64,000 bases of DNA from Silurus meridionalis (Eukaryota; Chordata; Actinopteri; Siluriformes; Siluridae). Every line of letters begins with the position of its first letter. The stretch's first letter is position 1. The translations under genes were made by a program, and so were the position numbers. Positions 46,768 through 59,135 of the stretch are shown here, in pieces. The notes beneath the pieces are model-generated. The model saw nothing but the letters and a program-made list of their open reading frames with translations, did not search any database and had not been told where the DNA came from. The stretch spans positions 12,302,356 through 12,366,355 of the forward strand of contig NC_060884.1 in assembly GCF_014805685.1 (NCBI RefSeq), given 5' to 3'.

Positions 46768-46995
46768 AAGGGAAGTGGTAGCGCAATGGTTAAGGTTACT
46801 GTGTAGAAGATCGGGGGTTCAAACTCCAGTATGGCCAAGCTGCCACTCTCAGCCCTTAAACAAGACCCTCTATACTCCAGGGGTGCTGTATCATAGCTGA
46901 CCCTGCACAATGACCCCAGCTTCCTATCATCCTAGCACACCCTATCAATGGGATATGCAATTCATTGTGCTGTAATGTACCTATGACAAGCAACA
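46768..46995 (+). mobile_element. tRNA-derived SINE
   Basis: Contains an A-box-like GTGGTAGCGCAATGG and a B-box GGTTCAAACTCC about 35 bases on, as in a tRNA gene head. A body (CCAGGGGTGCTGTA, GACCCCAGCTTC) and an A-rich tail at about 46991-47002 follow. The same body is found reversed at 59831-60070. Confidence 0.8.
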
Positions 46996-47640
46996 AAAAA
47001 AAAAGGCAACTTCAATCATTTTATATGTTGAAACTCTGCAAAGATTGATGAATAACATAACCACTTTTGAAAACATGTCTTTGCTGCAGTTTAAAAAAAG
47101 TTAAGAGAAAGCAGCTAAAGCCCTAAAGCAATCAACTGTGATTTCCACAGTGAGTTCTATATGTGAATTATGATTCATGATCTATTACTATATATAGTTT
47201 AACTTGTAAATGAAATCAAGTTTATACCCTACTAAAATTGACTAAGTATAATTTGATCAGTATATAGTTACAAAAAAAGAATATAGTTTTACAAATAAAT
47301 TATCAAGCCTATTATAACTATTTAAATTGTGTCATCACATAGTCATTTTAAACAATAATACATTTGTAGTGATGGATTTAAGCATGTTATTAAAACATTG
47401 AAAAAAAAATCAAATGTTAAAAAAAACTTTTGCAAATACAATAGAAATGAGTATTTACTGATTAATCTAATATTTATTTTAGAATTAGAATTGAATTTTT
47501 ATTTGGACATTCATTTGAAGAACTTGTACATCATATTTCAAGTGTTATGCCTCTAGTTATAAATATACAAATTGTTAGTAAAGCCAAAAAGCTCTCTACA
47601 ACAGTTTTTTCACTTTGTAACCTAAAACAAATCCTGTATA
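46996..47640. other. intergenic, nothing recognised
   Basis: AT-rich, no supported feature. Confidence 0.4.
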
Positions 47641-47840
47641 ATAATACACTAGCCAAAAGAATGCAAACACCTGACCACCTGACCATCACATCCATATGTG
47701 ATTCATTACCAAACTGTTGCTACAAAGTCTTGTATAGTGTACAAGACTTTATAGTGTACAAGACTAGTTTGCCAAAGACGGTGTATGGAATAATCAGAGT
47801 CCTGACTTCCAACTCACTAAACACCTTTGGGAATATTACA
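47641..47840. repeat. fragment of a DNA-transposon-like repeat
   Basis: Contains CACCTGACCATCACATCCAT and AACTCACTAAACACCTTTGG, words of a widespread fish repeat also related to 50345-50720. Degraded, borders uncertain. Confidence 0.45.
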
Positions 47841-48685
47841 GCACTGATTATATGCACCATAGGCACAGGTCCAAAACTGAGATGTATTATATTTAAAGTA
47901 CAGTAGAATTAGACTAATACTAGGTACAACTAATAATTATGAGTAGTCATTATTGTTTTACAAATTCACATGCTTCAAGATTTGATTTGAGACCGGACAG
48001 TAAATCTTGCAAATGCAATCTGTAAAAAACTATTTTTATCATATAAATTGATATAAATTTTAATTTCTTTACCTCTGGGATAAAATGATTCTACATGAGG
48101 ACTGTAATCCTGAAAACAAAAAGATAATGTTTAACACAAAAGATCCCAAATAAAGCTATTTTATTTAAACTATCCAAATAATCCTATAATAACCCTAATA
48201 AATGATTTATTTACTGCAGAGGTTTTGTTATAAGCAGCTATATTTAATACCTGTTCCATGATTCTCTTCAGCTCATCACTCTGGACCTATTGTATGCGTA
48301 AAGTGTGATTAGGCATGCGAGTGTAATTGCATCAAAAAAACTCTAGAGGGCCCAAGAGTACTATATACTATTATAGTAAAGCACGAGGAGGACAACATTG
48401 GAATACATTAATTAAATGATGGGAAAATGGAAGCGCATTAAGGCACGCAGTCTTATAATAGTGGTTATAAACTTGGTTGAAAAGGTTTTGGTTCTGACAG
48501 TGAGTCCGTCAGAGGGGCTTCCTACACTTTATTTGATTCTGTGTTAATTTAGATGGTAATTTATATTGTATTTGTCTGAGGTTTGAGAATAAAGCAAGAG
48601 CTTTGTAGTGAGTGTAAGGTTGCCATTATTAGGCTCTCTCTGTAAATGTCCTCAAAGCTGTCAAGGGCAGCTTTTCATTTATAGC
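47841..48685. other. intergenic, nothing recognised
   Basis: No supported feature. Confidence 0.4.
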
Positions 48686-48856
48686 ATTTTGCAAGCAACC
48701 GTATCCAGAGCAACATACAGTTATCCCGTTTTTATATACACCTGAGCAGTTGAGGGCTAAAGGCAGTGGCTGCTTAGTGGTGATGGAATTTAAGATCACA
48801 ACTTTTCAAGTAGAAACCCAGTGTCTTTGTCACTGAGCTTGCCCTTCCCTGTGTTT
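48686..48856 (-). repeat. degraded SINE-like repeat
   Basis: Reads in reverse as a SINE: an L2/SINE-type end (CCGTATCCAGAGCAACATAC), the body CTGAGCAGTTGAGGGCTAAA, and a tRNA-like head at the high-coordinate side (GTCACTGAGCTTGCC). Diverged. Confidence 0.5.
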
Positions 48857-49207
48857 TTTTGCTCAGATATTAGTGGGAAGTGAGTGGAAGTGGCCGGTGT
48901 GGATATTATATGATTGTTAATCACATGCTCTTAAAGTTTAATGCAGATTAATTCACACAGAAGACACAGATGAGACAGACACTGCAGGCATGATCCCTCA
49001 GCCACAAAGTCTCGCACTTGTTATCGTAATCACCCTCAGCCCAGATAATAAGCAGGCATAAAAAGCATTAATTACTTTCCCAGCATGCCACAAACAGCAT
49101 GCTACAATGAATAATTCGAATATATTAGTTAATCCACTGTTTATATCAGATGATGATTTTTTTTTCGGAAGGCTGCTTTCACATGACATTGTTCAACACT
49201 GTCAACC
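48857..49207. other. intergenic, nothing recognised
   Basis: No supported feature. Confidence 0.4.
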
Positions 49208-49208
49208 C

Positions 49209-49260
<52 letters not shown>
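49208..49260. repeat. (TCTG)n microsatellite
   Basis: About 13 TCTG units followed by a short TCTC tract. Confidence 0.96.
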
Positions 49261-49265
<5 letters not shown>

Positions 49266-49723
49266 CTCGCTCTCTCTCTTTCCTCCACTTATATGTTGTA
49301 ATATGCACTTAATGCTTAAAATGAGATGCGTAAGATATTAGTTCTTCACAGAAGTCCGTATTAAAAACAAAAACCTAACAAAACGTCTTGAAATAAAACA
49401 AATGAACACACACACATATAGTATACTGCTTTATATTGTCTGCATTATATTACAGTATATGCTACTGGCAAATCTAGCAACCCTAAAAAGATATAAAAAG
49501 AAATAACCACTAGATCATCATTTTAGATACAATCTGTCATTTCATATCTCTACTACAGAATATTTAGCATGTGACTGGGATTAGAAAAACAGCCCTGTGT
49601 CCACTGTTCACAGGACACAGGATAAAGACTGGATAAAAAAGGTTTTATGTTGTTTTAGCTTTTTTTTATGTTTTGTATTTAGTGTCTATTTGTAGAGTTG
49701 ATTGAGAGGTTTATATACATATA

Positions 49724-49997
49724 CAGTACAGACCTAAAGTTTGGACACACCTCATTCAAAGAGCTTTCTTTATTTTCATGACTATGAAAATTGTAGATTC
49801 ACACTGAAGGCATCAAAACTATGAATTAACACGTGGAAGTAACACATTATATATGGAATTATATACATAACAAAAAAGTGTGAAACAACTGAAAAATGTC
49901 ATATAATAGGTTCTTCAAAGTAGCCACCTTTTGCTTTGATTACTGCTTTGCACACTCTTTGAATGAGAAGGTGTGTCCAAACTTTTGGTCTGTACTG
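49724..49997 (-). mobile_element. Tc1-like transposon, deleted copy B (MITE-sized)
   Basis: Same family as 10981-11469 and flanked by TA. The left 250 or so bases match copy A up to GCTTTGCACACTCTT. The sequence then jumps directly to TGAATGAGAAGGTGTGTCC of the right terminal repeat. Only 274 bp remain, with no coding capacity. Confidence 0.9.
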
Positions 49998-50344
49998 TAT
50001 GTACATATATAGACAGTCTGTTGTGAAAATCCATCTTAAAAAAAAGGAAAAGCACAGTGGTAGACTGTTCTGAGTCAAAAAGTCTATTCATTTTATTGCA
50101 TCATCAAAAAGGAGAGTATAAAGCAGCCTTAGAGACAACACAGTCTTCTGACTCTTAGTCACACTTTCATATATAGTTTCTCTTTCACACAAAAACATGT
50201 TTATTTACTGCCACTGGTAAGCAATTACTGGAAAAAATTACAGAAATTTCAGTTTTTACTTACTGTCTTATTGCTTACTGCATACTCATACTTTTTGGAT
50301 GACTGTGTGGCACCTCGGAAAGTTTTCCAGGTGTCTTAAAGATA
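49998..50344. other. intergenic, nothing recognised
   Basis: No supported feature. Confidence 0.4.
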
Positions 50345-50720
50345 AGGGTACACCCTACTGTATGTCCAAATGTTTGTGGACATCTGACAATCAAACCTAC
50401 AACCTATATGCTTCTTGAATATCTCATTCCAGATTAAGCCCAATTGTGCTGCTATAACAACCTTCACCCCTTTGGGAAGACTTTCCACCAGTTCCTACTA
50501 AAGGTGTTCACTGAGGCTGAGATCAGGGATTTTATGCACTTAAGCTATTTCAGTCCAACCTGGCAAACTGTGTCTTAATGTCTTTTTGCTCAAGCCGAAT
50601 TGTCATGCTGAACATTTTTTGGGCTTTTTAGTTCTAGTGAAGGGGAACCTTAATTCTATAGAATACAAAAGCATTCTAGACCCTAATAGTTAGGTGACCA
50701 CAAACTTTTGCTAGAGTGTT
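50345..50720. repeat. degraded DNA-transposon-like repeat
   Basis: Begins near CTGTATGTCCAAATGTTTGT and ends near GACCACAAACTTTTGCTAGAG, which are imperfect inverted ends. The interior resembles a widespread fish non-autonomous element (GGGAAGACTTTCCACCAGTT). Low-level relation to 47641-47840. Confidence 0.5.
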
Positions 50721-51192
50721 TTTTCCAAGATATTCTTTCCTCTGTATGTTTTCACATACACACAGCAAGAATCACATACACACCCAAATAATTTCAATGT
50801 TTCTAAAGCTTCTGCTGTCAAACTGCATTACATGTACATTATGTGACAAATATAGCAAATGTAGGCATTTAATCCACTTGCATATTCTGCTCAAGCTGAG
50901 CTTCCTGATCATTTTCTGGCTCACAGAAAATGATCTCCCTCATTCTTCTTTCATAAGGAAATGTAGCAAAAAGCATTAGAAGAAATATAATGAACTTAAA
51001 TGGAAAATACTGAGGTAAAAAACCTTTTTTTTCTGTTACAAGTTACATATTTGGAATCTCAAAAAAGCTTTTATGTTTAAATTAAATATGTATGCTGTCA
51101 CACAGATTAAATCTAAAGTTCTTTTAGCCAATTATTAGATCAACACTTTACACATGATGTGAAATAGATGTGCATTAAGGGACATTATTCTT
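50721..51192. other. intergenic, nothing recognised
   Basis: No supported feature. Confidence 0.4.
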
Positions 51193-51260
51193 TCCTTCCT
51201 TCTTTCCTTCCTTCCTTCCTTCCTTCCTTCCTTCCTTCCTTCCTTCCTTCCTTCCTTCCT
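51193..51260. repeat. (TTCC)n microsatellite
   Basis: TTCC repeats with one TTCTTTCC variant near the left end. Confidence 0.96.
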
Positions 51261-51749
51261 TTTGGATAGCTCAGCACAAGCTGTTGTTGGCATCACACTA
51301 CATGTCTGATTGGCCAAGAATTCCCTTTAATGACAAATCTGAACCAATGAAAGAGCAGCACTCAGCAAAGACCACAGGTGCATCCTGCATCTGTGTAGCA
51401 ACAGCATGCGGGTTGCCTCGCAACAGCAAAAAGCCACTCTGCTTTTATCACAGAGGCTAAAATAGCTAAGAAATGCACACTGTGCACCTGTCAGTGCATT
51501 TTCAAGTACGGGTCACCAGGGTTGTTTTATGGTTTTATTTATTTATTTATTTATTTTACATTTGTTTCTCAGAGTGCTTTCATGCTATCACATTGAAAAC
51601 GTGAGACATAGAAGCTGCACCAGTCTGCTATTCAGTACTCTAACTGTTATCGCTGTAGGACAATGAAGGGTTTAGATTTCAATGGCTTATATTTGGACAT
51701 CATAAGCCTGAACTAAATATTCACCAACCCAAACAACTGAACATCTGTT

Positions 51750-51754
<5 letters not shown>

Positions 51755-51819
<65 letters not shown>
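51755..51819. repeat. (GT)n microsatellite
   Basis: GT run with GCGC and AT variants at its right end. The surrounding stretch 51261-52222 holds no other supported feature apart from a short TTTA run at about 51535. Confidence 0.95.
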
Positions 51820-52429
51820 TATGTGTGTATGTGTACTTGTGTCTTAATCATGCAATATAATGTGCTTTTAATTATTCGAGTTTAAATTTTATTGCTCAGT
51901 AAACTTGAAAAAGTAATGGTCTAATACAACACTATTATATCTCTGAAAAACAAAACAAATCAAAATAACAACAAAAATAAATATATATAAATATAATATT
52001 TATGCATCTGCCTATATTTGTGCTACAATGTGTTTTCCTTACTCCTTACATGTGGAATTAAAGTATGTTCTAAATGTTTGCAGAGTGAATTAGGTATAAG
52101 GTGAATGAAAGCCTGTTTTTACCTGTAACCTGTGTGAAACTGAAGGCCTTACTTTCCTGCATTAAAACCATCCTGGGTATCCCCCACTGTGGTTTAGAAT
52201 AAAGTTATAGGAAATAAAATTTACAGTGCATCCGGAAAGTATTCACAGCGCTTCACTTTTTCCACATTTTGTTATATAACAGCTTTATTATAAATTGGAT
52301 TAAATTAAATATTTTTCTCAAAATTCTACAAACTATTCTCCATAATGACAACGTAAAAGAAGTGTTTAAAATTTTAGCAAATGTATTAAAACTAATAAAA
52401 CAAAAAATATCACATGTATACACATTTAT

Positions 52430-53090
52430 ACTCTTTATTTATTTGCCTTCTTTTTCTTCGTTTTATTTTTCTCCCCATTCTATTCCCTCATGCCGGAAAG
52501 TCGTATAAAGCAGTGGTCCCCAACCTTTTTTGCACCACGGACGGTTTAATATTGGACAATATTTTCACGGACCGGTTTAATATCAGACAATATTTTCACG
52601 GACCGGCCTTTAAGGTGTGGCGGATAAATACAACAAAATAAAATAATACGACCGGCATAAAAACTGGTATTTTCTAAACATAATAATAAACATAAATCCA
52701 TTGTGTTGTTTTTAGTTAGTTTTGCTAGCTTGGGGGTTTAAATTTAGCGGTAATGTATTATGTGTTACCGGCCGTAGAAGGTAGCGGATGTAGGTAAGAC
52801 ATGTGACCGAGTGAGTCACAGACAGATGTGGCTGAGAAAATGGCTGAGAAAATCCGGTAATTTTCCAAAATAAAACATCGTTCAGAATCGGATAATAAAT
52901 AAAACGGAAATAATGTTAGTTATGTGTTCTTTCTATGCGGCCCGGTACAAATTGACCCACAGACCGGTGCCAGTCCACAGCCCGGGGGTTGGGGACCACT
53001 GGTATAAAGCATTACAAAGCATGTCGTACTCTGTATGTATGTGTATGTGACAAATAAAATTTTATTTGATTTTGATTTGATTTGTATATA
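52430..53090 (-). repeat. dispersed repeat inserted in the Tc1 element, itself split by a hAT MITE
   Basis: The parts 52430-52510 and 53002-53090 together match, in reverse, the repeat at 37745-37930 (shared CATGTCGTACTCTGTATGTA and AATAAAATTTTATTTGAT). The hAT MITE lies between them. Confidence 0.75.
52511..53001. mobile_element. hAT-type MITE with perfect 8-bp target duplication
   Basis: Starts CAGTGGTCCCCAACC and ends GGTTGGGGACCACTG, a 15-base perfect inverted terminus. It is flanked on both sides by GTATAAAG (52503-52510 and 53002-53009). The 491-bp interior has no frame. It is the same family as 24145-24620, and a hAT origin follows from the 8-bp duplication and CAG-type ends. Confidence 0.93.
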
Positions 53091-54338
53091 AGTATTCACA
53101 GACTTTGCCATGACACTCAAAATTAAACTCCGGTGCATCCTGTTTCCACTGGTCATATTTGAGATCTTTCTACAACTTGTGGTCCACCTGTGGTAAATTC
53201 AGTTGACTAGACATGATTTGAAAAGGCACACACCTGTCTATATAAGTTCTCACAGTTAACAGTGCATGTTGGAGCACAAACCAAGCCATGAAGTCCAAGT
53301 AATTGTCTGTAGACCTGTAGGGGAAGGGTACAGAAATATTTCTTTCTGCATTAAAGGTCCCAATGAGCACAGTGCCTCCATCATCATCAATGGAAGAAAT
53401 ATGAAACCACCAGGACTCTTCCTAGAGCGGGCCACCCAGCCAAACTGAGCGATCGGGGGAGTAGGGCCTTAGGCAGGGAGGTGACCAAGAACCCGTTGGT
53501 CACTGAAAGAGCTCCAGCAATTTTCTGTGGAGAGAGGAGAACCTTCCAGAAGAACAACCATCTCTGCAGCACTCTACCAATCAGGACTGTTTTTTAGAGT
53601 GGCCAAACGGAAGCCACTCCTCAGTAAAGGGCACATGACAGCCTACCTGCAGTTCGCCAGAAGACACCTGAAGAACTCACAGACCATGAGAAACAAAGAT
53701 TGAACTCTTTGAATGCCACTTCTGGAGACTCCATGAACTCCATGTTTGGAGAAAACCAGGCACCGCTCATCACTTAGCCAATACCATCCATACAGGGAAG
53801 CATGGTGTGGCAGCATCGTGCTGTCGGAATATTGGCAGCAACTGGGAAACTAGTCAGGATTGAGGGAAAGATTAATGCAGCAATATACAGAGACATCCTT
53901 GATGAAAACCTGCTCCAGAGTACTCTGGACCTCACAGACTGAGGACACATTTCATATTCCATCAGAACAACGACCGCAAGCACACAGCCAAGATGATAAG
54001 CAAGTGGCTACAGGATGACTCTCTGATTGTTCTTGAGTGGCCCAGCCAGAGCCCAGACTTGCACCAGATTGAACATCTCTGGAGAGATCTGAAAATGGCT
54101 AGTCACTGATGCTCCCCATCCAACCTGATGGATCTTGAGAGGTTTTTTATAGAAGCATAGGAGAAACTGATCAAACATGGGTGTGCCAAGCTTGCCAAGC
54201 TATACTGCTATAAAAGGTGCACATTGACTACTGTATAATATATCCAAGTATCATTTCTATTGTATTCCCCTTGAGAAGATATCCTAAAATGGTTGGTGAA
54301 ATGTGAGGGCTGTACTCACTTTTGTGAAATACTGTAAA

Positions 54339-54937
54339 CCTTTTTTATTTTTGTTAAATCCATCATAAAGATTTTGCTACAAACCATTCAGTGTGTGTTG
54401 TTTATTACTTTGTTTTAGCATCTAGTCTTCTTTCCCTAAGTAGTATAACTTCAAAGCTGACGAGTATTAGAGTAAAACCCCACATCCCTGGCATCCCTCT
54501 GACAGTTGTCTAGAGATTATTTTTCTCCTACTTATGGAGACTTTAGAAATATTAGGGATCCATGAAGAGAAAGAAAGAGGCTTTAGAGTGAGGACCCTGA
54601 CAGGGCTTTGCTTACTGTATTAATCAGATTGCTTTCAGTTCTATGCAGCAAACTGAACTGTTGGGAGGCTAACCTGCACAAGTGGAATAGGGTGGGTTTT
54701 GTTAATGTCAATGGGTGTAGCGGTAAAGAAGATAAAAGAGTGTTGTGAAGGAGGAAAAAAGCAAATAGTTCCAGCTTGGAAGGTCTGTCAGATAAATGTC
54801 AGATAGGTTCTTTTCAGACTTTTTCTCGAGCTACATAGCAGGACTGAAAGGAGGCCAGATAACAGAGCACACAAGTCACTAATGCCCTTCATGGCCATTG
54901 AATAATGATGTGGTCTTAATGCTAAAGCTGGCCAGAG

Positions 54938-54942
<5 letters not shown>
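54339..54942. other. intergenic, nothing recognised
   Basis: No supported feature. Confidence 0.4.

Positions 54943-55027
<85 letters not shown>
54943..55027. repeat. compound (CT)n(GT)n microsatellite
   Basis: CT run to 54979 followed by a GT run. Confidence 0.96.
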
Positions 55028-55030
<3 letters not shown>

Positions 55031-55892
55031 CAATATTTCAGAGGCCTGCTTAATTGACTGCTATTTACCCATTACCAGTTGCAGTTGAAAATGAGAATGG
55101 AACAAAGAAACAAGCAAATGTAATCTATACAATATATTGTATAGATACTGAATTAGCTATTTATTATTTAATTATGCAGGAAATGCAGTGTCCATGGTGT
55201 GGAAATGCAGAAAAGAAAATGATTGGATAATAAAAACTGATCTATCATGGTTGTCCCTGAAGTGCTATTGTCTGTTTGTATATGTGCGCTAATTATTTGT
55301 TTGTTTGGTCATGGCTAATGTCCCTCCTTCTTGCTAACACTTCAACACAAGTGGCAGTTATTTAAATGTGCTTTACCACAAATCACACTGGTTTTTCATA
55401 AGTCCTTTCAATTAGACTTTACACACCAAATTTGTGTTTAGCTTTACAGGTTCTGGACAGTTTGTGCCTTAACAAAACAGGTTCTCCAAATGGATTCATA
55501 TTGTGTATACTCTGTTTGTGTGTTTGTTTGTGTGTGTCTACACATTAGAGAGACGGTGACAAACTGACCCTTTGAATTTCACACTATGTATTCTTCTCAG
55601 ATAGTAGGGCATGGCTGTTTCTTTGCCCATCAACTTCTCTGTATGATCTGCCATTCACTGTCAGACAGTATTTCCTAGAGGCTCATAAAATAATAACCCT
55701 CTAAAACAGCATATTATACATTATTTTGTTCTGGTTTGACAAGAATATACCAGAAAAACTAAGTAAGAAGTGCTATTAAAGTGTCCACACCAAACTGGAA
55801 ACTTAATGCATTTTGATGCTATTAGGCTATTAGGGGGATCTCGGTCCAAATCTTTTCTGATTAAGTATTTTTAGCAGGGGAAATGCTGATGA
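55028..55892. other. intergenic, nothing recognised
   Basis: No supported feature. Confidence 0.4.
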
Positions 55893-58616
55893 CAGACTTC
55901 TTCTTCTTCTTTTGGCTGTTCCTATTAGGGGTAACCACAGCGGGTCATCCGTCTCCATACAACTGTTCTCTGTTCTCTACATCTGCCTCTTTCACACCAA
56001 CTACCTGCATTTCTTCCTTCAACACATCCATAATCCCCCCCTTTGGCCTTCCTGGTGGCTCCATCCTCAGCATTCTCCTACCGATATCCATTGCACATGT
56101 TCAGACCATCTCAATCGGGCCTCTCTTACTTTGTCCCCAAAATGTTCTAAATGCTCTGTCTCTCTAATAAACTCGTTTCTAATCCTGTCCATCCTCGGTA
56201 CTCCCAATGAAAACCTCAACATCTTCAGCTCTGCTACCTCCAGATCCACCTCCTGTCTGTAGGTCAATGCCACTGTCTCTAAAACATACAACATATCAGG
56301 TCTCACCACAGTCCTATAAACTTTCCCTTTCACCCTTGCAAATACCCTTCTATCACAAATCACTCCTACCACTCTTCTTCTTCCACTCTTCTCCACCCAC
56401 TTTTTCCTTCACTTCTCTAACACACTCTCCTTTAGTTTGCACTGCTGACCCGAGGAACCTAAACTCCTTCACCTTCTCCACCTCTTCTCTCTGCAACCAC
56501 ACCACTCCACTGCCCTCCCTCTTATTCACACACATGTACTCTGTTTTACTTCTACTGACTTTTATTTCCCTTCTCTCCAGCGTATACCTCCACCTCTCCA
56601 GGCACTTCTTAACCGGCTCCCTACTCTCACCACAAATCACAATAGCATCTGCAAGCATTCTAGTCCACAGAGACTCCTGTCTGACCTTGTCCATCACCAC
56701 TGCAAACAGGAAAGGGCTTAGAGCCGATCCTTGATGCAATCCCACCTCCATCTTGAACCAGTATGTCATTCCCAGCCACACTGTACACTGTACAATACCA
56801 CAATTCCTCTTTTGTATCCTGTCATACGCATTCTCTAAATCCACGAACACACAATGCGACTCCTTTTGCCCTTCTCTATACTTCTCAATCAACAATCTTA
56901 AAGCAAATAATGCGTCTGTAGTGCTTTTTCTCGGCATGAAACCATACTGTTGCTTACCAATGGTCATCCAATTCTGTTTTGCCCACCTCTTCGGGTACCT
57001 TCCTAGCTGTCTCCTTATCACTTCTGTAGTAGTTGCACAATCATCCAGCACCTCTTCACCACCACCTAGCCCTTGTCTGACCTTTTTCCTAAACCTTACA
57101 CTACAGCCTTCCTTCTTCAGTTTCCACCCTCTTATTCTTTTTTCATTTCACACTCTCCTCCTCTTCCTCTTCACCTTTAAAGCCATCCTACACCGATGGT
57201 CATCTCTTCTCTCAGCCTGGCTTGCTCCATGCTTCTACTGGTATGTCATCTGGTCCAACCGACTTTCCACTCTTCATCCTCTTAATAGCTGCTCTCACTT
57301 CCTCCTTACTAATCCTATCCACATCCTGCTTCACCATCTTCACATCATCCAACCTTCTCTATCTCATTTTCCTCATTCATCAGCTGCTCAAAATACTCCC
57401 TCCATCTTCTCAACACACTCTCCTCACTAGTCAACACATTTCCATCTCCATCCTTTATTGCTCTAACTTGTAATACATCCTTCCCAGCTCAGTCCCTCTG
57501 AGTGGCCATCTTTACCTGCTGCCGCAACTACTTGTACTCCTGCCTACTTTTCTTATCTCTCCGCAGATCACAATTTTTTTTTTTGCCAACCTCTTTCTCC
57601 TTATGCTCTCCTGCACTTCCCCTCATTCGACCACCATGTCTCTTTGTCTTCCTTTCTATTTCCAGACTTCTTCTTTAACTTTAAAGCCATCCTACAGACC
57701 ACTATTTGATGCTGTCTAACTACACTGCCAACACTGTCCCTTGCCAACACCTTACAATCTCCAATCTCCTTCATGTTGCAACTCCTACATAGTCTATAGT
57801 CCACCTGTCCACCCTATGCTGCTCCTTCTTCTTAAAATAATTATTTTCCACTGCTTTTTCCATCCTTTTAGCAAAATCTACCACCATCTGCCCTTCCACA
57901 TTCCTCTCTCTAAGACTACCCCTGCCCATCAACTCCTCATCACCGTTCCCTTCACCAACATGGACCACTTCATCTAACTCACTTCAGAATTTTTCCTTCT
58001 CCTCCATCTCCCAACCCACATGTAGAGCATAGACACTGATGACCTTTATCATCACCACCTCAACTTCCAGCTTCACGTTCAACACCCTATCAGACACTTT
58101 CTTCACCTCCATCTACACTCTTACTAAACTCTTTCCTTAGGATCACTCCTATGTTAAAGCCACCTCTAATGTTCCTGGCATTACTTCCTTTCCTCTTGGT
58201 CTCCTGAACACAAAACATATCTACCTTTCTCCTCTCCATCATATCAGCTACCTCTCTCCCTTTACCAGTCATGGTACCAACATTTAAAGAACCAACCCTA
58301 ACCTCCACTCTCCTACACTTCTCCTTTACCTGCTGTATCTGTAGATGTCTTCCTCCTCTCCTCCTCCTGCTTTGGCCACCAGTATCCCAATTTCCACCGG
58401 TACCCTGTTGGAAAACAATATCTGTGGCAGTCATTGGTAACCCGGGCCTCAACCGATCCGGTATGAAATTCTGATTTGTGAACCGTATATTTGATTTGGC
58501 ACATGTTTGGCACATGTTCCTAATGCAACCCTCCTCATTTATTCGCGCTTAGGACCGTCACTAAGGGTGCACTGGCTTGTGCAAACCTAATGGCTGAGTT
58601 GATGTCTAAGGGGAAA
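55893..58616 (-). mobile_element. RTE-type LINE, copy 3 (most complete, rearranged)
   Basis: Minus-strand element running from its 5' leader (about 58616) to its 3' end (CTTCTTCTTCTTTTGGCTGT at 55896). Endonuclease N-terminus at 58515-58090 (VRVGSLNVGTMTGKG, then FCVQETKRKG with the catalytic Glu), middle part at 57968-57771 ([20 protein letters not shown]), linker at 57804-57601, RT at 57051-56353 (YGFMPRKSTTDALFALRLL, VFVDLENAYDRI, VGLHQGSALSPFLFAVVMD) and RT C-terminus at 56396-56067. The catalytic FADD box reads LADAIVI, so the second Asp is lost. Frames are broken by stops. A linker segment is out of place at about 56960-57205. Family assignment: RTE/BovB-like, by its similarity to CFDP2-type proteins. 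Confidence 0.88.
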
Positions 58617-58689
58617 TTCCAGTGCATGTTAAGCTTTCATCCAATGTTGTTTCCCTGGATGGACGAGCCATCCAATGTTACAGCCATGG

Positions 58690-59135
58690 ATTACTAGTTC
58701 CAGGAAAGCGTGCGTGTGTGGGAGTCAGCACACACACAGCTCCAACGTGCCCTCAGAACCACCCAGAGGTTGCAGAGTTGCCTTACCAACTGGGTGATCA
58801 GGTCTGATTGTCCACCCAAGATCTGCGCCTTGGCTACCCTGTAAGAAACTCAGTCGCCGTTTCATCAGGCCATTTCCGATGATCAATGACGTGGTCACCA
58901 TAGATCCTCCTCCCCGGAGATGATGGACCAGCCGTCGGTGTACTCCATCCAGGAGATTCTGAACTCGCGATCTAGAGGTACCACCCTGGAATTCCTTGTG
59001 GACTAGGAGGGATACAGACAAGAGGAGCGCTCTTGGGTCACCAGATGGGACGTGTTAGACCCAGCACTCCTAGAGGAGTTTCACGCCAGTATACCGGGGC
59101 CACGCGTCAAGAGCCGCCCCTGGAGGAGGGGGTAA
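58690..59135 (+). mobile_element. Ty3/gypsy retrotransposon, pol C-terminus with chromodomain remnant
   Basis: Plus-strand traces of a gypsy integrase tail (AHTQLQRALRTTQRL, YQLGDQVWLSTQDLRL in shifted frames) and a chromodomain remnant (TLEFLVD, stop, [24 protein letters not shown]). It ends in a purine-rich polypurine-tract-like run (GGAGGAGGGGG, 59122-59132) just before the LTR. Several stops and frameshifts. Confidence 0.8.

Larger units (their letters stand above)
52224..54338 (+). mobile_element. Tc1-like transposon pseudogene hosting nested insertions
   Basis: The left end CAGTGCATCCGGAAAGTATT follows TA (52222-52223). After an insertion (52430-53090) the element resumes with AGTATTCACAGACTTTGCCA and the leader before the transposase. 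The transposase frame starts at 53288 but has a stop at codon 5 and more stops and deletions. Recognisable pieces include the AGAGCGGGCCACCCAGCC region, TCAGTAAAGGGCACATGACA, and GAGTGGCCCAGCCAGAGCCC before the third catalytic position. The right end (AGGGCTGTACTCACTTTTGT, ending ATACTGTA) does not match the left terminal repeat and looks like that of a different Tc1 family. Confidence 0.85.

Noticed and set aside
46768..46850. Functional tRNA gene
   Set aside because: A-box and B-box are present, but no complete cloverleaf or anticodon arm could be drawn, and the sequence continues into a SINE body shared with another copy.
47547..47906. 119-codon plus-strand frame
   Set aside because: Overlaps a degraded dispersed repeat and has no motif.
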